Below, piece after piece: positions 34,901 to 44,500 of a stretch of 64,000 nucleotides of DNA. The number at the start of each line of letters is the position of its first letter. Positions within the stretch are counted from its first letter, which is position 1. Made by a program: the position numbers and the translations under genes. Location of the stretch: assembly GCA_900759565.1 (NCBI GenBank), contig CAAEVV010000049.1, positions 12,575 to 76,574 on the forward strand. Reading direction: 5' to 3'. The notes under the pieces were generated by a model that was not told where the DNA came from, ran no database searches, and worked only from the letters and a program-made list of their open reading frames with translations. The stretch is from an uncultured Collinsella sp. GTDB lineage: Bacteria > Actinomycetota > Coriobacteriia > Coriobacteriales > Coriobacteriaceae.

Positions 34901-35373
34901 TCGGAGAGCGCCTTCATGAGGCTCGGGCTCGTGGGAACTGGCGCCGGGAAGGGAAAGTTAGGGTTGACCGCTGGTGCGGCGGACGCGGGACGCGCGGCTT
35001 GCTTGGGCGCCGCCGTAAACGTGCGGACCGGCGTGCGCAGGCCCTCGACGGGCTCGGTGCCGCTTGCGTCCAGATACGCAAGCGCCGTGGCGATGGCGTG
35101 CTTGCACATGCCGGGGTAGCGATAGGCAGCGGGGCAATCGCAGTCGTAGTCGATCACCTCGCGCTCGTCCATGTCGAGCGCCACGTGCGTCTTGTACAGG
35201 TCGCCGCGCGAGCCGCGCACTGCACCCTCAACCGTCACGTTTTTGGAGAAGCGCGAGTCGCTGTCCTCAATCGACAGCACGGCGCCGTTGAGCATGAGCG
35301 AACGCCCCTTCATAAAGGTGCCGCTCAGCGCCGCCTCTTTCCGGAGCGCCTGCACAAACGTCCCCCTCGCCAT
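31909..35373 (-). CDS. SWIM-domain SNF2/DEAD-box helicase
   Basis: The protein has 1154 residues from ATG 35373 (GGAGG five bases upstream). The SWIM zinc finger CxC...CxH lies at about 78-92 (DCDCPAAYRYPGMCKH). A long middle region follows. The two RecA-like lobes have GILADDMGLGKT with Walker A near 716-723, DEAQ near 815, LTGTPIENRLSELWS and QATDRAHRIGQ. It belongs to the bacterial SNF2 translocases (HepA/RapA or YqhH-like) and probably remodels DNA- or RNA-polymerase-bound complexes; the partner is unknown. A strong palindrome (35395-35521) separates its start from the upstream dnaE end. Confidence 0.9.
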   Translation of the reverse strand: MARGTFVQALRKEAALSGTFMKGRSLMLNGAVLSIEDSDSRFSKNVTVEGAVRGSRGDLYKTHVALDMDEREVIDYDCDCPAAYRYPGMCKHAIATALAYLDASGTEPVEGLRTPVRTFTAAPKQAARPASAAPAVNPNFPFPAPVPTSPSLMKALSDLSDARMDELAGMRRKLAGAVDPDAPKAALEPSLVPYYNPLFADRFSWALELRIRCGSVSYVVKDIDGMAAAYVRGGTFSYGKKLTFLHAPEAFDEVSVRLLDLVVATVVYLSDITSSRSASYDFARSGFVAERQLPLSEHDIVYMLDLLRGRTISFEPAWSRGTTTHRSYEVAVELSPVGEDEVSAKQPPLLAAKIAPAAGGSYDLRLPADMYCFASGDVAYLVDTHRARRADAMFAQHAAPFLSRLLPCRTPVHIAAEQVGEFCRMALPVLREYTDLTAPAVLDTVAPEPSFAMAIGVDDGLVTCKITVSYGDWSADLFSLGAPGSPFEEQRPGVPPHDEIAEFRVMDTAALYFDFYEGGLAFEERDDESLFHLLTEGLSALSELGEVMLSDRLRQISVRPAPKLSVRATVKSNLLDVELGASGLSAADLAIYLDSYKRHQTFARLTSGDIVRLDEGARAAFGLAEDLGVDAVDLLDGVSLPASSTLFVDSMLARTPALEADRDAAFRRTVERLDTLGKMDFTVPVSLKATLRDYQVDGYQWLGSLEHLGLGGILADDMGLGKTLQMIAHILARVEAGDAKPTLVVCPASLVYNWTAELERFAPSLDVCAIVGAKAQRRVQIAGADEHNVVVTSYDLMRRDIDEYAEQDFARVVLDEAQYIKNPLTQVARAAKRLPAGVRFALTGTPIENRLSELWSIFDFLMPGLLGTRESFAKRFESPVEHAEGDSAARLQALVSPFVLRRVKEDVVADLPEKIEDTVMAQLTGEQRKLYLANQDRIAQQVQHREASEFKKDKLKVLAELTKLRQICCDPRLHYEDYKAGSAKLDACMELVHGALDGGHHILLFSQFTGMLDIIGKRLAKEDIGFLKLTGASSKESRAKMVAQFQAGEVPVFLISLKAGGVGLNLTASDVVIHYDPWWNVAAQDQATDRAHRIGQQHTVTVYKLIAKDTIEERIMQMQESKRDLVNSVLGGDGISSALFTREDVLALLGGDGR

Positions 35374-35394
35374 CACTTCCTCCAATCTCGCACC

Positions 35395-35521
35395 GGGTAG
35401 CTAATTTGGGACGGGGCTATTTTAGCTACCCCCATACGTCGGTTGAGATGTATTCCGACCCCGACTCATTCGCCGTCAGTCAAAGGGTAGCTAAAATAGC
35501 CCCGTCCCAAATTAGCTACCC
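35395..35521. repeat. Palindromic element with 37-bp perfect inverted repeats
   Basis: Arms 35395-35431 and 35485-35521 are exact inverted copies (GGGTAGCTAATTTGGG...CTACCC) around a 53-base spacer. Each arm is itself bounded by GGGTAGCTAA/TTAGCTACCC and contains GGGACGGGGCT. A truncated relative is the tandem repeat at 39401-39472. The GTAG near the ends recalls REP elements tied to RAYT transposases. Confidence 0.8.
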
Positions 35522-35533
35522 CGGCAAAATCAT

Positions 35534-38500
35534 TTAGATAACCGTCACGCGGCCCTGGTTACCCACGATGGCCTTGGCCTCCGCCAGCAGCGGAATCGAG
35601 CGCGCGTTGACCTTGGCGGGCACCTCGGCGCGCAGCACGCGCCCGTCCACCTGCTCGATAAAGATCTCCACGCGGTCGCCGCCCGGGTTAGTGGTGAGCA
35701 CCGTGGCCAGGCGCGCCATATTGCCCTGGCTAAAGCGGCTGTTGGGCACCATGACCTCAAACACCTTGGGCTTGTTGTTCTCCTCGTTGAGCTCCAGCGG
35801 CACGATCTCCTGCGCGATGATCTGGTCGCCGCGGTCCGAGCGCTCGAGCTTGCCCTTAATGCGCACAAACGCATCGGACAGCTGTGCGCCGGTCTCGGGA
35901 TCGACCTCGCCGTACAGGTACCCCTCGGCCTCCTTGTAGGTCTTGGGGAACACCACGACCGTGGCCTCGCCTTCCATGTCCTCGAGCTGCACGATGCCCA
36001 TGGGGTCGCCGTTTTTGGTCACGCGCTTGGACACGCTCGAGACCATGCCGGCCCACCACAGTGCCTTGCCCTCGGGAATCTCCTGGTTGATGGTGCCGCC
36101 CGTAGGGTTTTGTACCTCGTAGCCGGTATCGATCTGCGAGAACGAGAAGTCGCGCGCTTTGCTGAGTGCATACTCAAACGGGCGCAGCGGGTGGTCCGAG
36201 ACATAGATGCCCAGAACCTCCTTCTCCTGGCTCAGCTTAAGGTGGCGGTCCCATTCCTGGCCGTCCGGATCGGGCACGCTGACCTCAAAGCCCGAGCCCT
36301 CAACGTCGCCAAACATATCGAAGAACGACGTCTGGCCGCTCGCGCGGTCCTTCTGGCGCTTTACCGCGGCGTCGATGATGTTCTCGGGGTTGTTCTTGTC
36401 CACAAAGTGCATCATCTGGCGGCGCGGATACCCCGTGGAGTCGAAGGCGCCTGCCTTGATCAGCGATTCGATCACGCGGCGGTTGGCCTGGCTCGAGTCC
36501 ACGCGCTCGACAAAATCGTGCAGCGTCTTAAACGGACCGCCCGCCTCGCGCTCGGCGATAATCGCCTGCGCCACGCCGGTGCCCACGCCGCGGATGCCGG
36601 CCAGACCAAAGCGCACGCCCTCCTTGGTAGCCGTGAACTCGGTACCGGACTCGTTGACATCTGGCGACAGCACGGGGATGCCGTCGTGACGGCATGCCGA
36701 GACGTAGTGCACGATCTTGTCGGTCTTACCCGTGTAGGACGTCAGAACGGCCGCCATGTACTCGTGCGGATAGTGCGCCTTGAGCCACGCCGTCTGCATA
36801 ACCAGGATGGCGTAGCCGGCGGAGTGCGACTTGTTGAAGGCGTAGGACGCGAACTCGAGAACATCGTCCCAAATCTTCTGGGCGACCTCGCGCGTGTAGT
36901 TGTTCTTGATAGCGCCGTTCATCCAGTGGTCGTAGGTGGTCTCGTCCGAGCCATCCTCCCAGTGCAGCACCGTCGACGTGAGCAGCTTGATCTTTTTCTT
37001 AGCCACGGGCTTACGGATACGTGAGTCCGATTCGCCCTTGGAGAAGCCGCACATCTCGACGGAGATGAGCATAACCTGCTCCTGGTAGACCATGGTGCCG
37101 TAGGTTTCGCCCAGGATGTCGTCTAGGCGGTCGTCGTAGGAGACGGCCGGCTCCTTGCCGTTCATGCGGTTGATGTAGGACGAAACCATGCCGGCGCCCA
37201 GCGGGCCCGGGCGGTACAGAGCGATCAATGCCACGACGTGCTTGTACTCGGTGGGCTTCATGTTCTTGATCGTGGCCGTCATGCCGGCGGACTCGACCTG
37301 GAAGACGCCGGCGGTGTGACCGGAGCCCATGAGCTTAAAGATCTCGGGATCGTCAAAGGGAATATCTTCCTCTTTGATGTCGATGCCGAAGTTCTTTTTG
37401 ATGTTGGCCTTGGCCTTGGAGATAACCGTCAGCGTGCGCAAGCCCAAGAAGTCCATCTTGAGCAGGCCCATGTCGGCGACGGTATGGCCCTCGTACTGGG
37501 TAATCTCGACGCCGCCCTTGGTGTCGAGCTTGGTGGGCACATGCTCGTTGACGGGGTCGCGGCAGATCAGAACGGCGCACGCGTGCACGCCCTCGCCACG
37601 GGTGAGGCCCTCGATCGAGAGCGCCGTGTCGATGATGCGGCGGGCGTCGTCGTCCTTTTTATAGGCCTCGGCAAAATCGGGGTTAAACAGATCCTCTTTG
37701 CCGGGTTGTTTGTCGAGCACCTGCTTGAGCTTGACCTTGGGGTCGCTCGAGACCATCTTGGACAGGCGCTGGCCCATGTAGACCGGGTAGTCCAGGACGC
37801 GTGCGGCATCGTTGATGGCCTGCTTGGCCTTGATGGTCGAGTAGGTGATGACGTGGGTGACCTTCTCGGGGCCGTAGAGCTGGCGAACGTGCTCCACGAC
37901 CTCGAGGCGCCGCTCATCGTCGAAGTCCATATCGATATCGGGCATCTCGGTACGCTGCGGGGACAGGAACCTCTCGAACATCAGGCCGTTTTCGAGCGGG
38001 TCGAACGCGGTGATGTTCATGGCGTAGGCGACGATAGCGCCGGCGGCAGAACCACGGCCGGGGCCGACGCCGATGCCGTTGTCCTTGGCCCATTGCACGT
38101 ACTCGGCGACGATCAAGAAGTAGGCGGCAAAGCCCTTGTCGCAGATGACCTTGTATTCGTACTCAAAGCGTTCTTTGATGTTGACGCCGCCGATCTCGCG
38201 CGTGGCCCAATCGTCACCGTAGTGCTGGCGCAGGCCCTTCTCGCACTCGCGGCGGAACTGGCTCTCGTGCGTCTCGCCGGGGTCGAGCAGCGGGAAGCGC
38301 GGCAGGATGATGGAGTCCCAGTCCAGCTCCACGTAGCACTTGTCGGCAATCTCGAGCGTGTTGTCGCAGGCCTCGGGGCAATACGGGAACATCGCCCGCA
38401 TCTCCTCCTCGGTCTTCATGTAAAACTCCGAGCCGGTCATGCGCATGCGGTTGGGGTCGTCGACCTTGGCGTTCATGCCAATACACATGATGACGTCCTG

Positions 38501-39337
38501 CACGGGCGCGTCCTCGCGGCGCAGGTAGTGGAAGTCGTTGGTGGCGATGACCTTGACGCCCACCTGTTTGGCAATGTCGATGAGCGTGCGGTCCATCTGC
38601 TCGTCGGTCAGGCCGTTATCGGTGGTAATGCCGTGTTCCTGAATCTCGATGTAGAAGTCGCCGGGGTCGAAGGTGTCACGGAAGGTCTCGGCCCACTTGA
38701 CGGCGCCCTCCATGTCACCGCGGTCGATGTATTTGGGGATGATGCCGGCGATACAGGCACTCGTGCAGATCATGCCCTTGGCGTGGCGGCGCAGGTTGTC
38801 GAGCGTTACGCGCGGCTTGTAGTAAAAGCCCTGCACAGCGGCCTCGGAGACCGTCTGCATCAGGTTGACGTAACCCTCCTGGTCCTTGGCCAGAAGGATC
38901 ATGTGGTAGAGCTCGGGCTTATGGTCGCGGGCGAGCGTCTCGTCCGGCGTAAAGTAAACCTCGCAGCCAAAGATGGGCTTGATGACCAGGGGCGGCTTGA
39001 GCTCGTCGATGTTGCCCTTCTCGTCCCACATGGCCATGTCCTTCACATACTGGGCATGCTCGCGCGGGTTTTCCTCGGGATCGGGCTCCACCAGCTCGTC
39101 GCGGCGGTCCTTTTCCAAGAAGGCCTTGTCGTGGCTCCAGGTTTTATACTCGGGCGTGTTGTGGTTGACGGCGTCGCAGGCCAGCGCCAGGTCGGGCACG
39201 CCGTACATGTAGCCGTGGTCGGTAATGGCAACGGCGGGCATACCCAGCTCAACGGCACGGTTGACCATATCCTGGATACGGGTTGCGCCATCGAGCATGG
39301 AGAAAACAGTGTGATTGTGCAGATGGACGAATGCCAT
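35534..39337 (-). CDS. dnaE: DNA polymerase III alpha subunit
   Basis: The 1267-residue protein starts with the PHP domain (FVHLHNHTVFSMLDG, 3-17), has the polymerase active-site Asp cluster PDIDMDFDDERR (about 466-476), the helix-hairpin-helix region and a C-terminal OB fold (GMVSSVSKRVTKNG, then VVFPKTYKE). It is of the DnaE1 type, without a polC-like exonuclease domain. It is the main replicative polymerase in Actinobacteria. GGAG precedes ATG 39337 by eight bases. The gene is flanked on both sides by members of one palindrome family. Confidence 0.97.
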   Translation of the reverse strand: MAFVHLHNHTVFSMLDGATRIQDMVNRAVELGMPAVAITDHGYMYGVPDLALACDAVNHNTPEYKTWSHDKAFLEKDRRDELVEPDPEENPREHAQYVKDMAMWDEKGNIDELKPPLVIKPIFGCEVYFTPDETLARDHKPELYHMILLAKDQEGYVNLMQTVSEAAVQGFYYKPRVTLDNLRRHAKGMICTSACIAGIIPKYIDRGDMEGAVKWAETFRDTFDPGDFYIEIQEHGITTDNGLTDEQMDRTLIDIAKQVGVKVIATNDFHYLRREDAPVQDVIMCIGMNAKVDDPNRMRMTGSEFYMKTEEEMRAMFPYCPEACDNTLEIADKCYVELDWDSIILPRFPLLDPGETHESQFRRECEKGLRQHYGDDWATREIGGVNIKERFEYEYKVICDKGFAAYFLIVAEYVQWAKDNGIGVGPGRGSAAGAIVAYAMNITAFDPLENGLMFERFLSPQRTEMPDIDMDFDDERRLEVVEHVRQLYGPEKVTHVITYSTIKAKQAINDAARVLDYPVYMGQRLSKMVSSDPKVKLKQVLDKQPGKEDLFNPDFAEAYKKDDDARRIIDTALSIEGLTRGEGVHACAVLICRDPVNEHVPTKLDTKGGVEITQYEGHTVADMGLLKMDFLGLRTLTVISKAKANIKKNFGIDIKEEDIPFDDPEIFKLMGSGHTAGVFQVESAGMTATIKNMKPTEYKHVVALIALYRPGPLGAGMVSSYINRMNGKEPAVSYDDRLDDILGETYGTMVYQEQVMLISVEMCGFSKGESDSRIRKPVAKKKIKLLTSTVLHWEDGSDETTYDHWMNGAIKNNYTREVAQKIWDDVLEFASYAFNKSHSAGYAILVMQTAWLKAHYPHEYMAAVLTSYTGKTDKIVHYVSACRHDGIPVLSPDVNESGTEFTATKEGVRFGLAGIRGVGTGVAQAIIAEREAGGPFKTLHDFVERVDSSQANRRVIESLIKAGAFDSTGYPRRQMMHFVDKNNPENIIDAAVKRQKDRASGQTSFFDMFGDVEGSGFEVSVPDPDGQEWDRHLKLSQEKEVLGIYVSDHPLRPFEYALSKARDFSFSQIDTGYEVQNPTGGTINQEIPEGKALWWAGMVSSVSKRVTKNGDPMGIVQLEDMEGEATVVVFPKTYKEAEGYLYGEVDPETGAQLSDAFVRIKGKLERSDRGDQIIAQEIVPLELNEENNKPKVFEVMVPNSRFSQGNMARLATVLTTNPGGDRVEIFIEQVDGRVLRAEVPAKVNARSIPLLAEAKAIVGNQGRVTVI

Positions 39338-39400
39338 GTGATGAGCTCCGATGCGGGTTCGTGTTCTGACTGAACGATTTTACCCCACGGCACGGACAGC

Positions 39401-39472
39401 ACCCGAACCTAGCCAAACCCACACGGGTAGCTAATCACCCGAACCTAGCCAAACCCACACGGGTAGCTAATT
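39401..39472. repeat. Two perfect 36-bp tandem repeats
   Basis: Units 39401-39436 and 39437-39472 are identical. Each ends GGGTAGCTAAT, and the second continues TTGGGACC, the start of the 35395 palindrome family. It looks like an eroded or duplicated half-element. Confidence 0.85.
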
Positions 39473-39613
39473 TGGGACCTTCAAAAAGGGGAATGAGGGC
39501 ATCCCGATATATCGAGTATTGCTGGAACCCCGGCGATGCGCGGAATGATTTGTGACGAATAGTCATGTCCATCAAGAAGGCTCGACGCTTCGGATAGCTC
39601 GTCAATCGATATA

Positions 39614-40813
39614 TCAATTCTTGGAGATCTGTATTCCTACCATTTTTAATGAAACAACGGCGGTAATCGCTATCGCGATTGCGCCAATAATACCGAGCGC
39701 CATCTGAATGGGGTATAACCCCAACACATGTCCAAATACGGAGAAAAACATTGCGGAAAAGAGGGCCCTTACCAGAGACGCGGCGGAAAGGATCGTCGCA
39801 CGGAGATCGTCCGCTATCCCGTCTTGGATTAAGTTTTCCGAAGTGATGTACACCACTTCTGGGAGGAAACAAAGCACCATGCTAAGGCCAAACAAACACA
39901 AAGGATTTGAAGCGAACCACGGAAGAATCAAGAAAAGGCCAGCCTCAATTAGCATCGAGCCGAGCATGGTATTTCTTTTCCCGAAACGCGATGAGAAGAA
40001 ATCTGCTGCAATGTAGGCCGTTGCATTTACCGCATAGGATGCACCGAAAAAGATTCCTATTATGGAGACGGGAGCATCAAATGCGTCAAATACCAGCTGA
40101 TTCAAGTTGTAATAACTCCCGTAGAATCCGTCGAGCATGCTTGTGCCGATTAGGAGAAGCAATATCGCAAAAGCGGATTCGCCAAAGCGCCAGGTTTCTC
40201 GCCTGAACATCTTGGCTGCGTCAAACCTCCCCTTTTCTGCTCTTTCAGAACGGGTCGTTTCCGTCCTCTCAATGGGATACAGGAGGAAAAGCTGCAGGAG
40301 ATAGAAAACGGAGACACATATGTAGAGGGCACTCCAAGACACTTGGGCAATGAAAGACCCGAGTACAATTGCTATTCCCGTAGCGATTGATTGCGCGGCG
40401 AGCAGCCGAGCGTTGATGGTGAGGAAGCGCTCTCCTTGACCGGCATTTCGAACAATTTCATATAAAAGTGCTTGTTCGGATCCCGATTGAAGGGAGTAGG
40501 CGAGCGCCTCAACAAGGGAAAGCACGACAAGAAAGGGACCTGAGAGCAGCAACATGCCGGCCGCATGGAAGAAAAGCAGCAGCACGCCCACTTGAATCGA
40601 AAACTTCTTTCCAAAGAAATCGCCTATCAGCCCTGTTGGCAGCTCGAGGACGACCGTTGCAATGTTAAACAGGGCTTGATAAAGCGCGATTTCCGTGACA
40701 GACATTCCTTTCTCCGCAAGGAAAAGTAGAAACACTCCCCGATTTAAAACAAATCCCGTGAGAACGAAAAAGGCGGAATAGATGTGCAGCTGCGCAGTGG
40801 CATTCTTATTCAT
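39614..40813 (-). CDS. MFS transporter, lower-GC (probably acquired)
   Basis: The 399-residue protein has 12 predicted membrane helices and an MFS-type loop, ELPTGLIGDFFGKKF, between helices 2 and 3. The central cytoplasmic loop is charged (ERTETTRSERAEKGRFD). GGAAG precedes ATG 40813. GC content is clearly below that of dnaE and addA on either side (near 45-48% in sampled stretches), and rare AT-rich codons are common, so it was probably transferred in. The substrate is unknown; drug or metabolite export is usual for this subgroup. The 140 bases past its stop hold no gene. Confidence 0.8.
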   Translation of the reverse strand: MNKNATAQLHIYSAFFVLTGFVLNRGVFLLFLAEKGMSVTEIALYQALFNIATVVLELPTGLIGDFFGKKFSIQVGVLLLFFHAAGMLLLSGPFLVVLSLVEALAYSLQSGSEQALLYEIVRNAGQGERFLTINARLLAAQSIATGIAIVLGSFIAQVSWSALYICVSVFYLLQLFLLYPIERTETTRSERAEKGRFDAAKMFRRETWRFGESAFAILLLLIGTSMLDGFYGSYYNLNQLVFDAFDAPVSIIGIFFGASYAVNATAYIAADFFSSRFGKRNTMLGSMLIEAGLFLILPWFASNPLCLFGLSMVLCFLPEVVYITSENLIQDGIADDLRATILSAASLVRALFSAMFFSVFGHVLGLYPIQMALGIIGAIAIAITAVVSLKMVGIQISKN

Positions 40814-40916
40814 TTGGCACTTCCATCAACTAATTATGTCAGGCCACTCGCTACTGACTCGAAGCCTGAAGTGTTCACAGTTGCTGTGGAGAGCGGTAAA
40901 GCTTTTGAACAGGGTA

Positions 40917-41426
40917 TCAATGGAATACATCCGAAGCGTTTTCGGCAGCATCATCGGCGAAGGCGGGATTAGCCTTTACACGGCGCTCACCCTCGATGTA
41001 TTTGACGATTTGATCAATCGTCTGGTTGGCGTGGCTCTTGAGCTTGCGCTCATAGAAGAAGAGGCCGAGCTTGCCGCGCGTGCCAGACGTGTTGCCACCC
41101 ACACCCTGAAAATCCTCGGTATAGGTGAGCTCGCAGGCACCATCGCCAGCAGGTACAGCCTCATAGCGCATGGTATTGATGCCCGCCGCATACTGAAAAC
41201 GGACCTCATAGAGGCACGGGTAGTCAAAGTGCTTGATCTTAACCTTGATCGCCGTGCCCTTGGCCTTGCCTTTTGCGGACTGGGCGCGTTTCTCGTACTT
41301 ATAGCCATTGAGCTTGTTGCGGCTGGGACGCTTGCCCGTGGCGTTCTCGATATCCTGCATGATGGACCCCGCCAGAGCGTCAAAAAGCTCCTCCGGCGTC
41401 ACCTTAAGCGTTTTGGTGAGCTGCAT
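40917..41426 (-). CDS. DUF3284 domain protein
   Basis: The product has 169 residues with AAGGAG five bases before ATG. The whole protein matches the DUF3284 layout: LTKTLKVTPEELFDAL at the start, the basic strand pair GTAIKVKIKHFDYP, and YTEDFQG followed by a helix NQTIDQIVKYIE. The fold is START/SRPBCC-like (a hydrophobic-ligand-binding cup) in this family, but the ligand is unknown. It lies between the acquired MFS gene and a palindrome ahead of addA, and it seems monocistronic. Confidence 0.8.
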   Translation of the reverse strand: MQLTKTLKVTPEELFDALAGSIMQDIENATGKRPSRNKLNGYKYEKRAQSAKGKAKGTAIKVKIKHFDYPCLYEVRFQYAAGINTMRYEAVPAGDGACELTYTEDFQGVGGNTSGTRGKLGLFFYERKLKSHANQTIDQIVKYIEGERRVKANPAFADDAAENASDVFH

Positions 41427-41487
41427 GATGGCTCCTTATTCGTTTGAACCGTTCGAGCCATTGTACCGCCCCAGGCTCTCCCATGCG

Positions 41488-41550
41488 TTGCGGTGAAATA
41501 CGGACTGTTTGGCGGCTTTTTTGGCCAAAACAGTCCGTATTCCACCGCAA
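41488..41550. repeat. Palindrome, GTGAAATA(C/G)GGACTGTTT family, copy 1
   Basis: Arms 41488-41510 and 41528-41550 match at 22 of 23 positions. It lies just past the addA stop and may end that transcript. Compare 52564-52634, which has C-G exchanged at the same paired position. Confidence 0.75.
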
Positions 41551-41562
41551 GTTATCTGAGGA

Positions 41563-44500
41563 CTAGAAGTTGTAGGTGACTACTTGGGGCTCGGCGGGAT
41601 TGACGAAGAGAGTCGGATCGGCCTGCTCCACGCGGACGAACTTGACGGTCACAGCCTCAAAGCCCGCCTTGCTCAGAACATCAGCGTAGACGCGCGCCTG
41701 CAGGGCGTGCTTCTCCTGCAGCTGGTCCGGCGTCTCGTCCGGCGTGCCGCCCGTCTTATAGTCGATGACCAGCGCGCGTGACGAATCCGCCGGGTTCGTC
41801 GCCAGTGCATCGATGGCGCCTTCGGCATATGCGCCGTAGCGAGCGATGTCCTCGTCCTCGCAGCCCAGCGAAAAGAACGGCACCTCGGCGCGAACGCACG
41901 GCCACGCGAGCAGGTCGGCACGAACCGACGACTTGAGCCAGCGCTCCAGAGCGACATCGAAGCGCTCGCGCTGTTCTGGCGTCAGGTGCCACAGGCGAGC
42001 CAGGGCGTCGGCACGCTCAGCGGGCAGCGCATCGGCACCCATCTCGATGAGCCACTGGCAGGCGGCGTGGAAGGCCGAGCCCAGCGCCATGGGATTGCCG
42101 GCGGGCTCGACAGCAGCCACGTCTGCATCCGTCATCTCCGAGCCATCCGACTCTGCATCATCGCCGGACTCGTCCATGGGCACACGCGCCTCGGCGGCAC
42201 GGTCTTCTGTCTCGGCATGGAGCGCCGCAGCGATTGACGAGTAGCTATACGAGTCACGCACCGGAAACGGACAGATGCCCATGCGCACGCCCACCGCCTG
42301 GGGATACACGAGCTCAAACGCATCGGGCTCGGGGTCGGCAGGACCGGGGACGATTGTACTGGCCGAATCGTCGGCAGCATCTGTATCGGCATCGCCACGA
42401 ACAAGCCTGCCCTCGGCATCCAGCGAAGCGTTGGCCTCAAACGCCTGCTCGCCAAAGGTAAAGCCCGCGAGCGAAATAAGCTCGTAGTCGCCCGGCTGGG
42501 AGTTGTCGAACACCAGGCGGTCGGCATCGAGCTGCGGCATGTCCAGAGCGTCGGTCGGCAAAATACGGCGGAGCACGTCGTAGGTCAGATCGGTCTCGAC
42601 GTCGAAGGTCGGCGCCGTCACCTTGCCACGGCTCACGCCAGCATCCATCGCCAAGATCACCAGCTCGCGCGCACGCGTCATGGCAACGTAGAGCAAGCGG
42701 GCCCGCTCCTCGAGCGAAAGCCGCAGGTCGTCGTTGCGCAGGCGAGCAAATGCCTCGGCGGGAGAACCCGTCGCGCAGACGTCCTCCATGAGCTCCGGCG
42801 GCAGCCACAGCGACGTGCCCTTGCCCTTAAACGCATGCTCAAACTGCTTTTTAACGTCGTCGCCCTTCACAAAGGTTCCGTCGGCGAGCTTAACGCCGTC
42901 GAAGCGTGCCGGCAGTGCCACGACCTGCGCTCCGCCCTCGACGCGACCCATCTGTGCCGCGCCCGAGGACTTACGCACACCAAAGCACTCCGCGACCGCC
43001 ACGACCGGATATTCCAGGCCCTTGGAGGCGTGCACCGTCATGATGCGCACCGCGCCGTCACCCTCCTCGTTGAGGGCACCCGGGGCTTCCTTGCCCGCCA
43101 GGAAGCGGTCGAAGGCCAGCGCGATGGAACGCGGCGAGTTGCCGAACTCGGCCTCCGCCTCGGCCACGGCGTCGAGCGCCTTGAGCACGTTGGCGGCAAT
43201 GGCCTTGCCCTCGGGACCACGCTGCGCCAGACGCACGAACCAGCCGGAGGCGTTGACCACGTCGCGCGCGATCGCCGCGAACGAATCGCGGCCCACGCGA
43301 CGAAGCGCATAGCGCAGCACCTCGCGGGCGCGCGTCACGAGCGGCAAGTCTTGCAGGCCCGGCACATCGGAATCGCTCATGATGCCCGCATCGATGTTGC
43401 GACGCGAGGTCTCCCCCGTCTCGCTATCGAGCTTGGTCGCCAGCGCCAGGAACTCCTGGGCGCCGAGTGCAAACATCGGCGAGGCCAGCAGCGGCATAAG
43501 GCCCTGCGCCGTATCGGCCGGATTGGCGAGCGCACAAACCAGGGCACGCACCGTCTGCACCTCGGCGGCTTGGGAAAAGACCGAGCCGCCCGCGATGACG
43601 CAGTCGAGCCCCTGGTCGCGGAAGGCCTGGGCATAGACGTCTGCGTTGGTCATGCGGCCCAGCAGCAGCACCATGCCGCCCTGGGGCTGGCCGGCATCGG
43701 CAAGCGCGCGGAACCGCTCAGCGATCGCGCGGGCCTTGGCCTGTGTGCGCTCCTGCGTACTGCCGCCGGCAACAAAGAGGGCCTGGCGACGCGAGGCGTC
43801 TGCCACCAGCGTGTCCTTGCGGCCGTCGTTCGCCTCAAGATCCAAAAAGCCCTGCATCAGGCCGCCGTCATCGCCGTCGAAGACGCGTGCCACGTAACGC
43901 AGCACCTCGTCATGGCTGCGGAAGTTGCGCACGAGCTTGACGAGCTCGCCGGCGGGGGCGTCGGCCACGGCAGTCGCCTCGGGCGCGGCGGACGAGCCCA
44001 CCTTGCGCTCCTGGCGACGGAACACCTCGACCTCGGCGCCGCGGAAGCGATAGATCGACTGCTGTGCATCGCCCACGGTACACAGCGCGCGCTCCCCCGC
44101 ACCCGTCAGGTAGCGGATCAGATCGACCTGCATCTGGTCGGTATCCTGAAACTCGTCAATCATGACCATCTTAAAGCGACCCTCGTACGCAGCACGAATG
44201 GCCGGGTAGTCGCGCAGGGCCTCGTAGGCCATGCGCAGCAGGTCGTTGTTGTCGAGGGCAGACTGGCCGGCCTTGAGCGCGCGATACTCGGCCTCCACGG
44301 AACGGGCCAGGCCCACCAGCGCATCGAGTGCCGGGCCACCGCAGGCAAGCACGATATTGATAAATGCATCGGCGGCCTCGGCCTTGAGCAGCTCAACCTG
44401 CTCCTTGGGGAATGCCTTGCTCGCGCGCGGCATGGTGCACGACATCATGAGTCGCGCCGCATCGGCCATGGTCTTGCCGCTCGCCTCGAACGCGTCGATG

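Noticed and set aside
39340..39372. GTTC-AGTCA-GAAC upstream of dnaE as an SOS box
   Set aside because: The half-sites are in the wrong order and spacing for the LexA consensus GAAC-N4-GTTC.
39473..39613. Open frames past the MFS stop that could be a small peptide gene
   Set aside because: Stop-free in two frames, but no start codon with a site and no leader-peptide pattern.
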